Source of the DNA: Isoetes taiwanensis
Lineage: Eukaryota > Streptophyta > Lycopodiopsida > Isoetales > Isoetaceae
Direction of reading: 5' to 3'
Assembly (NCBI GenBank): GCA_021234155.1
Contig: JAJEKV010000028.1
Span: 17,470,825 to 17,534,824, forward strand
DNA: 64,000 nt
Below the pieces are notes generated by a model. That model did not search any database and was not told the origin of the DNA. It saw only the letters and a list, made by a program, of their open reading frames with translations. Shown here piece by piece: positions 22,900 through 33,449 of this stretch. Position 1 is the stretch's first letter. Every line of letters begins with the position of its first letter. Both the position numbers and the translations under genes were made by a program.

Positions 22900-23180
22900 G
22901 TCTTTCTGCGGGGGCTGAAGCCTTGCTGACCCGCGCTGAACTCCCGAACCCCGCAGCCATTCACATGCTGCTGACTTCTTTTGTGTGAAAATTTTTCTGT
23001 CTGGTCTGCTGAATTCACCCGAGGTGTTAAGCACTGCCTCAGCCGGGCACAAAATTCCGACTCAGCGCTCGCGCCGTGAGTGGCGCGATGCTGAATAGAG
23101 TTTTCTAAGCTGCTGATAAACTGCCCAGCGCTGTTTCAGCGCTGGAAAAAAGGTTCTTCATGTGAACGGCCCATAAGGCA
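22900..23180. other. GC-rich island in Helitron-2
   Basis: A GC-rich block with CAGCGCTGTTTCAGCGCTGG and GCGCTCGCGCCGTGAGTGGCGCG inverted repeats sits between AT-rich flanks. It may be a separate small insertion. No ends or coding sequence could be defined. Confidence 0.4.
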
Positions 23181-23261
23181 TTGCATTTTTGCCACGCTTG
23201 CCCACCATGATCAGTGCTAATATTCCAACAATCTCATGAATAAAGACAATTATTGCTTAAA

Positions 23262-23372
23262 ATCATCTTGCCCACCATCTTAGGACAAATCTATAATATT
23301 CCAACATTCTTTACAATTGTGTTGACATAAAATCTCTAATATTCCAACATTCTTTACAATGTGTTGACAAAG
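23262..23372 (+). repeat. Tandem ~45-bp duplication at the LINE target region
   Basis: AATATTCCAACATTCTTTAC followed by AAT(T)GTGTTGACA occurs twice in succession (about 23294 and 23339). A related CTTGCCCACCAT...AATATTCCAACA unit lies just upstream. Confidence 0.75.
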
Positions 23373-23430
23373 AAAGAAAAAGATAAACAATTGAAAAGCA
23401 ACTTGCATGAAAAGCAACAAAATTGCACCC

Positions 23431-25760
23431 TTGGGAATTGGATCATGCCAAATGGAAATTCTATTTGGTCCCCTGCAGATGGGACCAAGGGAGGGATTTG
23501 CACTATTTGGAACTCTTTTCCTTATATTGGATCCTACCAGGACCAAACTGGTAGATGGCAGGTTGTCTTTCTGAGAATTGAAGGGGAAGTGGTTGGTATC
23601 ATAAATGTGTATGCATCCACTGATCCAGGGGAGAGGGAGAGACAATGGATGGAGATGGCTGATTGGATCAACTCCCAAAATGCTGATTGTTGGATCTTGA
23701 GTGGGGATTTCAACAACACACCCCAATGGGACCAGAAATTAGGAAAGAAGCTGAATATGACAAGAAATGAGAGAACCCAGTGGGATAGATTGGTCTCACA
23801 ATTTGTCTATCATGCACCATCCTCAGCCAATGTATATTCATGGAGCAATAAGAGGGCAGGTAATGACAGGGTCTTCTGTCTTCTGGATAGATTCTACACA
23901 AAGGATTGCACCTGGTCCCAAATAATCATCAAGAGTGACCACAGTAACTCCATTTCAGACCATTTTCCCCAGAGTTTGGAGTATGGAAGTTCTCTCAAAG
24001 GGGGGTCAAATTCTCCCTTTAAACTGAATACCAGTCTGCTGAATAATGAAAGATTTTGCCATGACTTTCAGGATTACTACAAATCCTTACAACCCCTGCA
24101 GCAAAGTGGTTCCATGAATGGTTTTGTTGTCAGAATGAGGCAAATCAAGAAGTGGCTAAAGACTTGGGGAAAAAACTGGAATGAACAATTAAAAAAGGAG
24201 AAAAAGGAGGTGTACCTTCAAGTCAAGGAAATCAGACAAAAGATTTTTGAAGAACCCCACAATATAGTACTGCAGCAGGAGGAAGGAATTCTGGAAAGAA
24301 AAGTAAAGAATATAGAGGAATCAGAGGCCAGAGGCTTAATCATTAGAAGCAAATGTGTAAATATCAACTGTATGGATAGATGCAGTTCCAAGTTGTTCTT
24401 CAAAACTGCTAAAGGGAGAATGATGAACAATGGTATTATTTCGATCTCAGATGGTGGTCAAATCATCTCAGGGCAAGAAAGCTTAATGGATTTCTTTCAT
24501 GATAAGTACAAGAATATGTTTGCTCATGGAGAGGTGGATGAAAAAAGCTTCCAGGTCTTTTTTGATAAATTGGGACCAGCTGACAGGGTTTTGGATGATA
24601 CTCAGCTTCTTGAGCATCCTACAGACAGGGAGATTGAGAAGGTCCTTAAAGGGATGGCAAGTGGGAAAAGTCCTGGCCCTGATGGTATCCCTCCCGAATT
24701 TTTTGTCACCTTTTGGGATATCTTAAAACAAGATGTCACCACATTCATTCAGGGGGCCTGGTCTGCTCCAAAACTTCATCCTGCAATAAATGCTGGACTA
24801 ATTGCCCTCATACCTAAGGTAGATGCTCCGGCCTCTTTCTCTGACTGGAGGCCAATCTCCCTCACAAACTCCACCTATAAGATCCTGGCCAAGATTCTGG
24901 CGAATAGAATGAAGGATACCTTGCAAAAAATCATCAATCCAGTCCAATCTGCATTTCTTCCAGGAAGAAGTATTTTAGACAACTTTGTTGGAGCCCATGA
25001 AGGATTGCATTGGAATCTGTTCTCCAAACAGAATTGCATGCTGGTAAAGCTGGACTTCAAACGAGCTTATGACACCATTCATTGGAGTTTCTTATATAAA
25101 GCTATGGCACAGCTTGGCTTCTCTGATAAGGTTATCAGTAGAGTGCATAGCTTAAATGTGGCTGGCTGCTCTGCAGTTTTAGTGAATGGCACCCCTTCAA
25201 AGTTTTTTGAATATAAAAAAGGGGTTAGACAAGGGTGTCCCCTGGCCCCCTATCTGTTTCTGATAGTTGCTGAAATGGTCACAAGGGCCACTCTGTCTCT
25301 CCTAGCTGCCAAGGAAATAAAATGACTTCAACTGCCACAGGATTTGGGAGTTTTCTCTATAATGCAGTATGCAGATGATACTTTTACTTTGCTTCAAGAT
25401 GATGGTTCCAGTTTGCCAAAATTCCTGGAGATGCTAAATCTTTTTGGGGGTGCATCAGGAGTCCATCTGAATAAAAGTAAAAGCACAATTATCCTGCAAT
25501 CTGAGGAAGATGAGATCCATGGAATAAAGGTCACAGGTCACAAAACTGCCACCAAATTACTTGGCTTACCTTTGGCAGTTAACATGAATCTGGCGGGGTT
25601 ATGGGATCCCATTGTCAATAGGATGAGGAAAAAAGTACAAATGTATCCTAAATCCCTTTCCCTTGCAGGAAGAGTTGAGATTGTTAATAGTGTGATTGCA
25701 AGTACACACGTTTTTTTTCTTCAGCCATCATTGCTGATAAATCCTCCTATAGGAAGCTAG
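23431..25760 (+). pseudogene. LINE-1 ORF2, endonuclease and reverse transcriptase part
   Basis: ORF2 of L1-like elements nicks DNA and primes reverse transcription there. The truncated endonuclease shows LSGDFNNTP and SDHFP. The RT then shows LIPK, DWRPISLTNSTYKILAKILA, SAFLPGRSILDN, KLDFKRAYDTI and KGVRQGCPLAPYLF. A TGA at 25323-25325 interrupts the frame just before MQYADDT, in the same frame. A frameshift near 25740 separates this part from the C-terminal ORF. Because the 5' end is truncated, the ORF's own first ATG (23361) lies in flanking DNA and is not a true start. Confidence 0.92.
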
Positions 25761-25768
25761 AATCAGCC

Positions 25769-27043
25769 ATGAGGGATTATATCTGGCAAGGTGCCAGAAT
25801 GGTCTCCTGGAGTAATTTGACTCTGCCTAGGAAAGAAGGAGGCCTGGGCTGCAAAGACCTTTTTGTCCAAGCACAAGCCCTGGCAGCAAAGTTAGTCTGG
25901 AGATCTTTAATGTCTACTGCCCCTTCTCCAGCTTTGAAATTGGTAAAGTACTGGCTGGGGGCTACATCTCTAGTAGGGTCTCCTTCACTCCCTCATCATC
26001 TTCCTGACTTAGCTTTCTTTCAACTTAAAGCTGCCCCTGGCACATCCAAAATTTTGAGAAGAATTCTCTCTGCATGGAACCAAGCATCTCCCTGCTTCAG
26101 AGCTCGGCCTTTGACTTCTGTCAGTAATGATTTTAGTTTCTTTTGGCATCAGGACCTGACTGGGGAAGAGGAGGGATGTTTAGCCCTTAAACATCCTCTT
26201 AAGTATAAGGAATGGCGCTATGCAGATCTACACACCATTGGTTCCATGCAAAATGGTGATAAATGGAAAGATTGGGGAGACCTCACATCGATCCTGCCTG
26301 ACACGGATACAAATAGAAGCATCTATGCTGCTTTAACCCAAAACCCAGTTGGACAAGTAAATGAAGATCTGAATTGGACCTGTGGTGGGCGTCCATATAA
26401 GGTTTCTAAAATTTATAGTATGCTTTTGGACAGGTCTCAATTAAAAGTGAGCAGAGCTTGGAATTGCCAACAGGATCTTGCTATTGAAATCATAAGACAG
26501 GGGTGGAAACTCCAATGTGCCAGCAAAATTGGGCTTTTCAGATGGTTACTGCTGAACAAAAGCCTAAAGACAAATGGGTTCAGAGCCCAATTCAACAATC
26601 AAATCTCTGATTTATGTCCAATGGGCTGTGGTTCCACTGAAACAAGTTCACACATCTTCCTCTGTCCTTGGCTTTCTCTTTTTTGGCAGTGGATTCAACC
26701 TTTGGTGCAGCATACTCCTATTGATGAGGCTTCCTTGCTACAATACTTAAATCAGAATTCCCCTTTCAAAGGAACCATTCGGATCCTCACTTGCTGGGCC
26801 ATATGGAAACATAGAAATGAAGTTGCTATCTCTGGATCGGCCCCAAGTCTGAATAAACTTAAAGCTTCCCTTCAGGTCCTCTTAGCTGAAGCTGCCATGG
26901 CTCATAAGGCAAAGCAGGGCTTGAATTATGACAGATGCTGGGATTCCTTAGGAAACTTCAATGGTTTCTTTCAGTTTTTCACTTTGCTCTTTAATGATTT
27001 GGACTCTTTGTTTGACAGAGCTTCTGCTGAGGAGGCACCATGA
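25769..27043 (+). pseudogene. LINE-1 ORF2, C-terminal part with zf-RVT
   Basis: This continues ORF2 after a one-base frameshift, from ESAMRDYIWQG to a TGA at 27041-27043. Near the end is IGLFRWLLLNKSL, then CPMGCGSTETSSHIFLCPW, the Cys/His motif (zf-RVT) usual at the C-terminus of plant LINE RT proteins. About 424 codons are uninterrupted, so this part is well preserved. Confidence 0.9.
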
Positions 27044-27374
27044 GGGAGGACATGCCCGCGAGGTTGATCCTGCTACTGTTCCTCTCACGCCTCTGGAAAC
27101 CATTGATGCACTTTTCTGGCTTAAAACCGAGGTTATCAGCTGCATTACCTTTACCCGGCTGCTGAATGATGAAGATCTCTGGAGGTTCATCCCGGAGATT
27201 AAACCTTACTTCCAAGCAAAGCTGAAAATTCATGAAGATGCTCGTGATGCTTGGGTCATGTATCTCCTGGATTCAACAGGTTTTGGGCCGAATGAACTTG
27301 ACGACATGATGTTTGTCCATACAGAGGAGGCCTTTGCTATAATCAATCTCGAAGGGGTCCCTGATATTCTGTAA
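27001..27374 (+). CDS. Extra 3' ORF of LINE-1, function unknown
   Basis: A frame distinct from ORF2 overlaps its end and continues about 115 codons to TAA 27372-27374, all upstream of the poly-A tail. Its product is acidic with ordered-looking helices (LETIDALFWLKTEVISC, DARDAWVMYLLDSTGF, DDMMFVHTEEAFAIINL). No family is recognised. Plant L1 elements normally end shortly after ORF2, so an open third frame is unusual. It may be translated by frameshift from ORF2, or it may be a passive 3' UTR. Confidence 0.45.
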
Positions 27375-28009
27375 AATCCAGCTTCACAGATCGAGTTTTC
27401 TGTGCTCTGAACTATTTTAAAAGTGTTTTTTCCTTTGTTTTGAGCGGGTATCCTTCCCCTAAAAAAGGTTTGTGGTGGTCCTCTAGCCATCACTATTTTT
27501 CCATTGCAAGGTTGATTCCTACAATGGTTTTTTTGTATGTATGATCATGTAACTTTTCATATATTAATACAACCTCTGCCGTTTCTTCAAAAAAAAAAAA
27601 AAAAAAAAAATGCACCCACGAAGGGGTGTTTCAAGGGATGTGGTTGTACCATTGTCTATGCAAAGCTCAATGAACTATTTCCAAAGTTGCGAGTTCAATT
27701 CATAGGACAACAAAGTATTCACCTTCTCATAGAGAGTAATTTCTAAGCGCATAAATTTCTTATAGTCTTGCCTTATGTCTTGGCCATAAGATATTACTTA
27801 GAAGACATTAAAGAGTGGGAGTTGCATATAACACTACTTTGAAAGACTAATATGCCACCATGCATTAACAACTTCTGCCCAGCAACGCTGGGCACCATTA
27901 CTAGTCACATATAATGCAAAGAGAACAAATAAAACTAACCGTACAGCCATAACCAACTGTGTGTGCAGATAGAGAACAACGAACGGTCGAACAAAACAGG
28001 AGGCCCAAC

Positions 28010-29230
28010 ATGGACGAAGAGACTCCTGACAGGCAACCCCTTCCCAGGAACCTCTTCGAAGGATATGGTCCCATGACCCCAGAAGAGGAGATGTCGCAGA
28101 TGCGAACGGAGCTGGACCAGATAAAGGCCCTACTAGCAGCCCAAGCATCAGCCGGGCCACAAACGACACCCCGAAAGTCGGGAAAAGACAAGAGGAGGAG
28201 TAAGAGAAGGAGGTCCCCTAGCACAGAGACCTCCGACTCAAGCTCGTCCTCGAATTCTGAATCCGAGAAAGAGGCCGAGCAAGCGCCGGAACACAGAGTT
28301 AACAGACAGAAGGACGCTAAGGCCCTCTCGACTACCAGAAGAAGGTGGACTCAAAGATCGGTAATGTATGGAAAGCCGAAATCTCGAATGCTTCTCCGAG
28401 CGAACAGATCCGGGCTAGAGGCAGAGGCATGGCTCGACGAAATGAGCGAGTATGGCAATGCCTACGGAATGAAGGATAAGGACAAAGGCAGGGTGGCAAC
28501 AGCCAACCTGAAAGGGGCCGCACGCATCTGGTGGAAGGGCTATGCCAAGTCCCATGGATTGAGCAGAGATGCATGCCGATTCAAGAAGTTCTCAAAAGCT
28601 TTCAAGAACCACTATGTTCCTCGGGAACACAAGTCGAATATGATGCGCCAGCTTCTACGATTGCGCCAGGGTACAAAATGGTGCGTATACAATCAAGAGT
28701 TCATGAGGTTAAGACTGTATGTGCCTAAGCTGAGTGAGAAACACGCAGTGGAAAGCTACATCGAAGGACTGAACGAAGAAATCCGGAAGCTCGTACGAGC
28801 AATAGACCCTAAAACAGTATCGGAAGCAGAATCCAAAGCAATTAGTTTGCAAGGATCCGGACCGCAGAGCAGCGCACAGAGGCAGCCTTACTATCAGGAT
28901 AGAGGCAAAGCAACAGGGAGCTACAGTCCTAGGGCAGCCAGCCCAAGTCCAGCAAAGTCCCCATACAATAGCAACCAGGGGAAACAACAGGAAAGAAAGC
29001 AGGTGTCCTTCAAGGACAAACAGGAAGGGTCCAATTACTCGAAAGCAGTACGGTCCTTCCTACAGGCGTTGCCCAAGGAGAAAAGGCAGGAATGCATGGA
29101 GAAGCAGCTCTGCTTTAGATGTTTCCAGCCGGCCACCAACAAATGAACCGCCCATTTGTTATGAGCTCGGCCAGCGTAGTTGGGCGGATGGGACACTCCA
29201 TCGAGACGAGGGCGGCGAGGGAGGCACGCG
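28010..29230 (+). pseudogene. gag: Gypsy-A gag
   Basis: Gag forms the retroelement particle. From the ATG at 28010, after an N-terminal coiled-coil-like segment (MRTELDQIKALLAAQ) and a Ser/Glu-rich basic linker, the capsid-type gag domain runs about residues 140-290: AWLDEM, WWKGYAKSHGL, FKNHYVPREHK, FMRLRLYVP, AVESYIEGL. A zinc knuckle starts CFRCFQP; a frameshift there ends the frame at 29146 (TGA), while the +1 frame carries on through the knuckle to about 29280. About 380 codons are intact before that. It is closely similar to the gag remnant at 56786-57400. Confidence 0.9.
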
Positions 29231-29284
29231 ATTACATCTGTGGTGAGTGCCACATCTTCGCCGCTATAGATACGTAACAGCAGA

Positions 29285-29710
29285 CCCAAGATAAGGTAAT
29301 CACCACAGCAGGGAAGGCAAAGGCCAAGTCCTTCATAGTCTTCATAGACTCTGGAAGTAGCCATAACTTCGCATCCCCTAGGATGGTTGAAATGTTGAAA
29401 TTGAAACACCTAAAGTTCAAACCAAGGCCCGTAATCTTGGCAAGCGGGGCAGTAAGACATACAGCTGGGAAGAGAATCAACTTCGACATTGACTTGCTAG
29501 GGATTAATATCCAGATGGGGGCAGAAGTAATGGGCATTGGCAAATACGACCTGATCGTTGGAATGGAGTACCTTGGACCAGCAGGGGCCATCATTGATTG
29601 TGGAAAGCGGAAGGTGACCTTCCCAATGCCCGACGGCAAAGCCATTGAGATCACAGGTAAAGAAGTTACCCCCATCATGCAATGTATGTCCGTTAAGCAG
29701 CTGCTCAAAT
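29285..29710 (+). pseudogene. Gypsy-A aspartic protease
   Basis: A retropepsin-like domain matures the polyprotein. The active site is read as FIDSGSSHNF, with Asp at 29347-29349, followed by KFKPRPVILASGA, GKYDLIVGMEYL and the C-terminal CGKRKVTF. A stop (TAA near 29275) separates it from the gag frame, and it passes by frameshift near 29705 to the RT frame. The domain itself is unbroken. Confidence 0.88.
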
Positions 29711-29719
29711 CATCTTCAA

Positions 29720-31200
29720 ACTCGAGATTGAGGAACCTGAGACGGAAGGAAGCAAAGAAGACAAGGTGCTCAGCAAGTTGCCCAAGCCAATCGCCAACTT
29801 GATTACGGAGTTCCACGATCTCTTTCCAGATGAGATCGAGAAGATTCCTCCTTACAGGGGAGTAGAGTGTGAGATAGCACTCGAACCAGGGACCAAGCCG
29901 ACGAGCAAGGCCCCATATAGAATGACCACACATGAACTCACAGAGCTAAAGAAGCAGCTACAAGAATTGCTCGATCTAGGCTTCATCAGGCCTAGTGTCT
30001 CACCATTTGGGGCACCCATCCTCTTTGTCAAGAAGAAGGATGGAAGCTTGAGGATGTGCATAGATTACAGACAATTGAACAAGCACACCATCAAGAACAA
30101 GTACGCACTCCCTAGGTCAGACGACTTGATGGATCAACTCCAAGGGGCAAAAGTCTTCTCCAAGATCGACCTAAGGTCAGGGTATCACCAGATCAGAATA
30201 AAAGAAGATGACATCCACAAAACAGCTTTCAGGACCAGGTATGGGCATTACGAATTCACCGTAATGCCATTTGGGCTATCCAACGCCCCAGCTACGTTCA
30301 TGAGACTCATGAACGACATCTTCAGAGAATACTTGGACACCTTTGTGATAGTGTTCTTCGACGGTATTCTCGCGGTACGATAAATCCATTGAAGAGCATG
30401 CTCAAAGACGTCGAAAAGGTGCTCGAGAAGTTAAGGAGGCATCGGTTGTATGCCAAGTTGTCGGTGTCACCGCGAACAGAAGGTGGAATACCTCGGTCAT
30501 GTGATTTCAGCAGAAGGAATCTCGGCTGACCCGCCAAGATTGAAGCGGAATCCAATGGCCGGCACCAAAGAACGCCCATGAGGTCAGAAGTTTCCTTGGC
30601 CTAGCAGGGTATTACAGGAAGTTCGTGAAGAACTTCGCAAAGATAACAGCCCCACCGGATCGACTTGACAAAGGCGAGAAAGTAAAAAATTGGGCCGACC
30701 ATTGGCTCCAGAAAGCCCAAGCAGGATTTGAGTTGTTGAAGGAAGCTTTGACAACCGCCCGCGTCTTGACCCTGCCAGACCCGGAAAAGGACAAGTTAGT
30801 GGCGACGGACGCAAGCAAGATAGCCACAGTGCGGTCTTTGATGCAAGAAGAGCGGTAATAGCGCATTTAACTCAAGGAAAATGAACGGCCTTGCCAAGCA
30901 CCGTTACGACGCATGATCAAGAGCTGCTAGCAGTTGTCAGGGCATTGAGAATCTGGAGGCATTACCTCTTAGGGAGGAAGTTCCAGTTGGACACTGATCA
31001 CCAGAGCCTCCAAGCGACGATTTACACAACCACATCTCAATCTGAGACAGAGAAGGTGGATGGAGTTTCTCGAGGAGTACGACTTTGAGATAGTCTACAA
31101 GCCCGGGAAGCTTAATGTGGTAGCAGATGCGCTTTCAAGGCATCCACTGACAACCAGGGTGCACTGCAACGCAATCTCGACACTCTTCAAATGCATTTCG
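29720..31200 (+). pseudogene. Gypsy-A reverse transcriptase and RNase H
   Basis: The RT fingers and palm are open at 29766-30383: [56 protein letters not shown]. The catalytic box reads FFDGIL where the sisters have FFDDI, so the second Asp is Gly (codon 30363-30365). The frame then shifts several times (30380-30620). The thumb and RNase H are readable in pieces: [42 protein letters not shown], and the end VVADALSRHP (about 31110-31145). RNase H acidic residues are visible, but the open frames are separated by indels. Confidence 0.9.
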
Positions 31201-31229
31201 GGAAAAGATAGAAGAAACCTTGCCAACAG

Positions 31230-32702
31230 ATGTCGACTTCAAGGAAGTATGGGCAAGTCCGCATTAAGGAAGCGAGAACGGACAAGGAGAGGGAAGCCTT
31301 CAAAAATTTTAAGAAGGAAGGTAACCTACTATACCATAAGAACAAGTTGTGCGTGCCGGAATCATCTGGAGTAAGAAAGTTGATCCTCCACGACACCCAC
31401 AACAGCCCAATAGCTGGCCACGCAGGATTCATGAAGACATACTTCAAAGTGCGTAGCAGCTACTATTGGCCGGGAATGAAGAAGCAGATAGCTCGCTACA
31501 TCAAGGAGTGTCAGCTATGCCAGCAAACAAAGGCAGAACAACTCCGAATACCAGGAGCATTGGAACCATTAGCGGTGCCAAACGCTAAGTGGGAAGTCGT
31601 CAGCATGGACTTTATAACAGGACTGCCAAGGACAGTAAGAGGTAAGGACGCCTTGATGGTCGTGGTCGACAAGTTGTCGAAGATGGCCCATTTTGTGCCT
31701 TGCAGGACCACGGACACAGCTATGGACACGGCAAAGCTCTTCACCAAAGAGATTTTCAGACTTCATGGCATGCCAAGGGAAATTATCTCCGACCGAGATC
31801 CAAAGTTCATCAGTGCTTTCTGGCAGGATCTCTTCACGACGATTGGAACGAAGCTGTCCATGAGCACGGCCTATCACCCACAGACGGATGGGCAAACGGA
31901 GCGAGTCAACAGAATTCTGGAAGATATGCTCCGAAGCTATGTCTGGAACAAGCAAGGTATGTGGGAGGAATTTATTCACTTGGTGGAGTTTGCATACAAT
32001 AGCACCAAGCAGGAATCATCCCAAATGTCGCCGTTCATGATCAACTACGGCTACCAATGCCTAACTCCAGACACTTGGCACAATCCCGTGTCAAAAGTGG
32101 AAGTGTCGCAACAAATGTTGAGCGACATGCAGCAGCTTGTGGAAGAAGTTCGAGGGTACCTTCTAGCAGCAAGGAGTCGGCAGAAGAGCATTGCCGACAA
32201 ACATCGGACAGTCAGAGAATTCCAAGTTGGAGAAGATGTATGGCTCAAGATCAAGGTAAAGCAGGCGAAGCTCCGCATCGGAAATTGCAAGAAGCTTGCT
32301 CCAAGGTGGGCTGGACCCTTCAGAATAGTCCAGAGAGTGGGTAACCAATCCTACAAGTTGGACTTACCAGCACACTTAAAGATCCACAAAGTCTTCCACG
32401 TGAGCTTGCTGAAGAAGCACACTCCCAACCCAGAGGAAGTTTTGGACACTCCAACGATGCTGGAAATGACAGAAGAGCAGTTAGAAATAGTTCCAGAGCT
32501 AATCCTTGATAAGGCCTTCAAGAAAACAAGGAGATCGGAGTTCCTCCAATACTTGGTCAAGTGGAAACACTTGCCAGTGGAAGACGCAACATGGGTACTT
32601 AAAAGAGATTTGGAAAAACAGTACTCACAATTTATGGAGCAATGGGACGGCAAGGGCATCTCCGAAGAAATCGACTCAGGCATGTCGATTTGGGTAGATT
32701 AA
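31230..32702 (+). CDS. Gypsy-A integrase with C-terminal chromodomain
   Basis: A 490-codon open frame. The zinc-binding HHCC domain (DTHNSPIAGHAGF then CQLCQQ) is followed by the catalytic core with D, D and E in MDFITGLPRT, IISDRDPKFISAFW and HPQTDGQTERVNR. A C-terminal module has WLKIKVKQAKLRIGNCKKL, FHVSLLKKHTPNPEEVLDTP and a chromodomain (about residues 410-470: LILDKAF, FLQYLVKWKHLPVEDATWV). Chromodomains direct chromovirus integration to particular chromatin. This is the best-preserved gene of Gypsy-A, but it is part of a broken pol polyprotein, so its independent start is an accident of the frame. Confidence 0.93.
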   Translation: MSTSRKYGQVRIKEARTDKEREAFKNFKKEGNLLYHKNKLCVPESSGVRKLILHDTHNSPIAGHAGFMKTYFKVRSSYYWPGMKKQIARYIKECQLCQQTKAEQLRIPGALEPLAVPNAKWEVVSMDFITGLPRTVRGKDALMVVVDKLSKMAHFVPCRTTDTAMDTAKLFTKEIFRLHGMPREIISDRDPKFISAFWQDLFTTIGTKLSMSTAYHPQTDGQTERVNRILEDMLRSYVWNKQGMWEEFIHLVEFAYNSTKQESSQMSPFMINYGYQCLTPDTWHNPVSKVEVSQQMLSDMQQLVEEVRGYLLAARSRQKSIADKHRTVREFQVGEDVWLKIKVKQAKLRIGNCKKLAPRWAGPFRIVQRVGNQSYKLDLPAHLKIHKVFHVSLLKKHTPNPEEVLDTPTMLEMTEEQLEIVPELILDKAFKKTRRSEFLQYLVKWKHLPVEDATWVLKRDLEKQYSQFMEQWDGKGISEEIDSGMSIWVD

Positions 32703-33440
32703 TAGCTTGCTTAGTATAATCTACGCATGCAACCTATGAGGTAAGGGTTGCATGCGTTGTAACCGATGATGAGATTACTACGGTGATCTCTAGGACGTGG
32801 TGTAATGTCAATGTAGGCATGACCGCGGTGCCGCTTGGAAAGTCTACTTCTGTCCCACGGAAGTAGACAACCTCGAGAGAAAGGAGGTCATTGAGGAATG
32901 CATTGATAGGAAAAGCACCTCTAGCCCCATATATGCTTTGATAGGAGGAATCTGGCCTTCACACCCCATATACGGGAAGGACCTATCCTCCACGCTGGGC
33001 AACTAAAGGTGTAGGCATGAGTGGCATATAGGCATATAGGCGCTGTCTCCACGGCCATAATGGAAGATTCACCCTCTTCCTACGCCGGGAGATTAGCCAT
33101 GCATCCATGTAGATAGGTGGGGTGGTCACCATATAACCAAAAATTTTATTTAATATTAATGATACTAACGTAGTATTGACGTGCAAGCCAATAGAGCGCT
33201 CCGGGGGGCCAGGAGGTCGAACTACGAAGACTTGCAACACAATTTTGCTGTAATGTGTTGCAAGGAATAAAGAGCACCTCGAGCAATAATTGTATATATA
33301 ATAAATAACCGAGACATTAGGAGTTATTGTTATAAGGACATAAGTGATATATAGACTTCTCTAGAGATAAGAGTAGAGTAGTCCATACTAGGAGGCACTA
33401 TCATTGATAGCCAAAGTGACAACTACATTGCAAACCAGGG
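32703..33440 (+). other. Gypsy-A 3' untranslated spacer
   Basis: Non-coding. GGGGTGGTCACC...AACCA (33119-33140) corresponds to GGGGTGGTCCCC...AACCAC in Gypsy-B (18399-18420) and GGGTGGCCCC...AACCAC in Gypsy-C, so the 3' spacers are related. The expected polypurine tract and 3' LTR are not found. Confidence 0.55.
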
Positions 33441-33449
33441 TAAACAATG

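Larger units (their letters stand above)
23431..27610 (+). mobile_element. LINE-1: 5'-truncated L1-like non-LTR retrotransposon
   Basis: It contains the 3' part of an APE-type endonuclease, a reverse transcriptase with YADD box, a C-terminal zf-RVT motif, a short extra 3' ORF and a 22-A tail (27589-27610). TGCACCC follows the tail (27611-27617) and also precedes the 5' junction (23424-23430), within AAAATTGCACCC. That suggests a 7- to 12-bp target duplication. It is nested in Helitron-2. Confidence 0.9.
20596..27904 (+). mobile_element. Helitron-2 (non-autonomous, with nested LINE)
   Basis: TC at 20596 is preceded by A, and CTAG at 27901-27904 is followed by T. The hairpin GCCCAGCAACGCTGGGC (27877-27893) sits 7 nt before the CTAG. 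The 5' motif TATATTATAATGTTATTG and the 3' hairpin-ATTACTAG end match Helitron-1, so both belong to one family. No Rep/helicase is seen. Without the nested LINE it is about 3.1 kb. It carries an LRR fragment and another exon-like piece. It lies between ORF AB and gag of Gypsy-A. Confidence 0.88.
1..33440 (+). mobile_element. Gypsy-A, outermost chromodomain Ty3/gypsy element (partial, nested)
   Basis: This composite unit comprises ORF AB (154-793, 3324-4232, 20419-20472), gag (28010), protease, reverse transcriptase, RNase H, integrase and chromodomain (to 32702), plus a 3' spacer. Three later insertions interrupt it: 796-3302, Gypsy-B and Helitron-2. No LTR was found at either side. The left end lies before the window, and the right end lacks the polypurine tract seen in Gypsy-B and Gypsy-C. 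The claim that AB belongs to this element rests on the same gene order in Gypsy-C. The right boundary is approximate. Confidence 0.6.

Noticed and set aside
33119-33440. A 3' LTR for Gypsy-A
   Set aside because: No TG...CA bounded sequence, polypurine tract or similarity to a sequence upstream of ORF AB could be found in the window.
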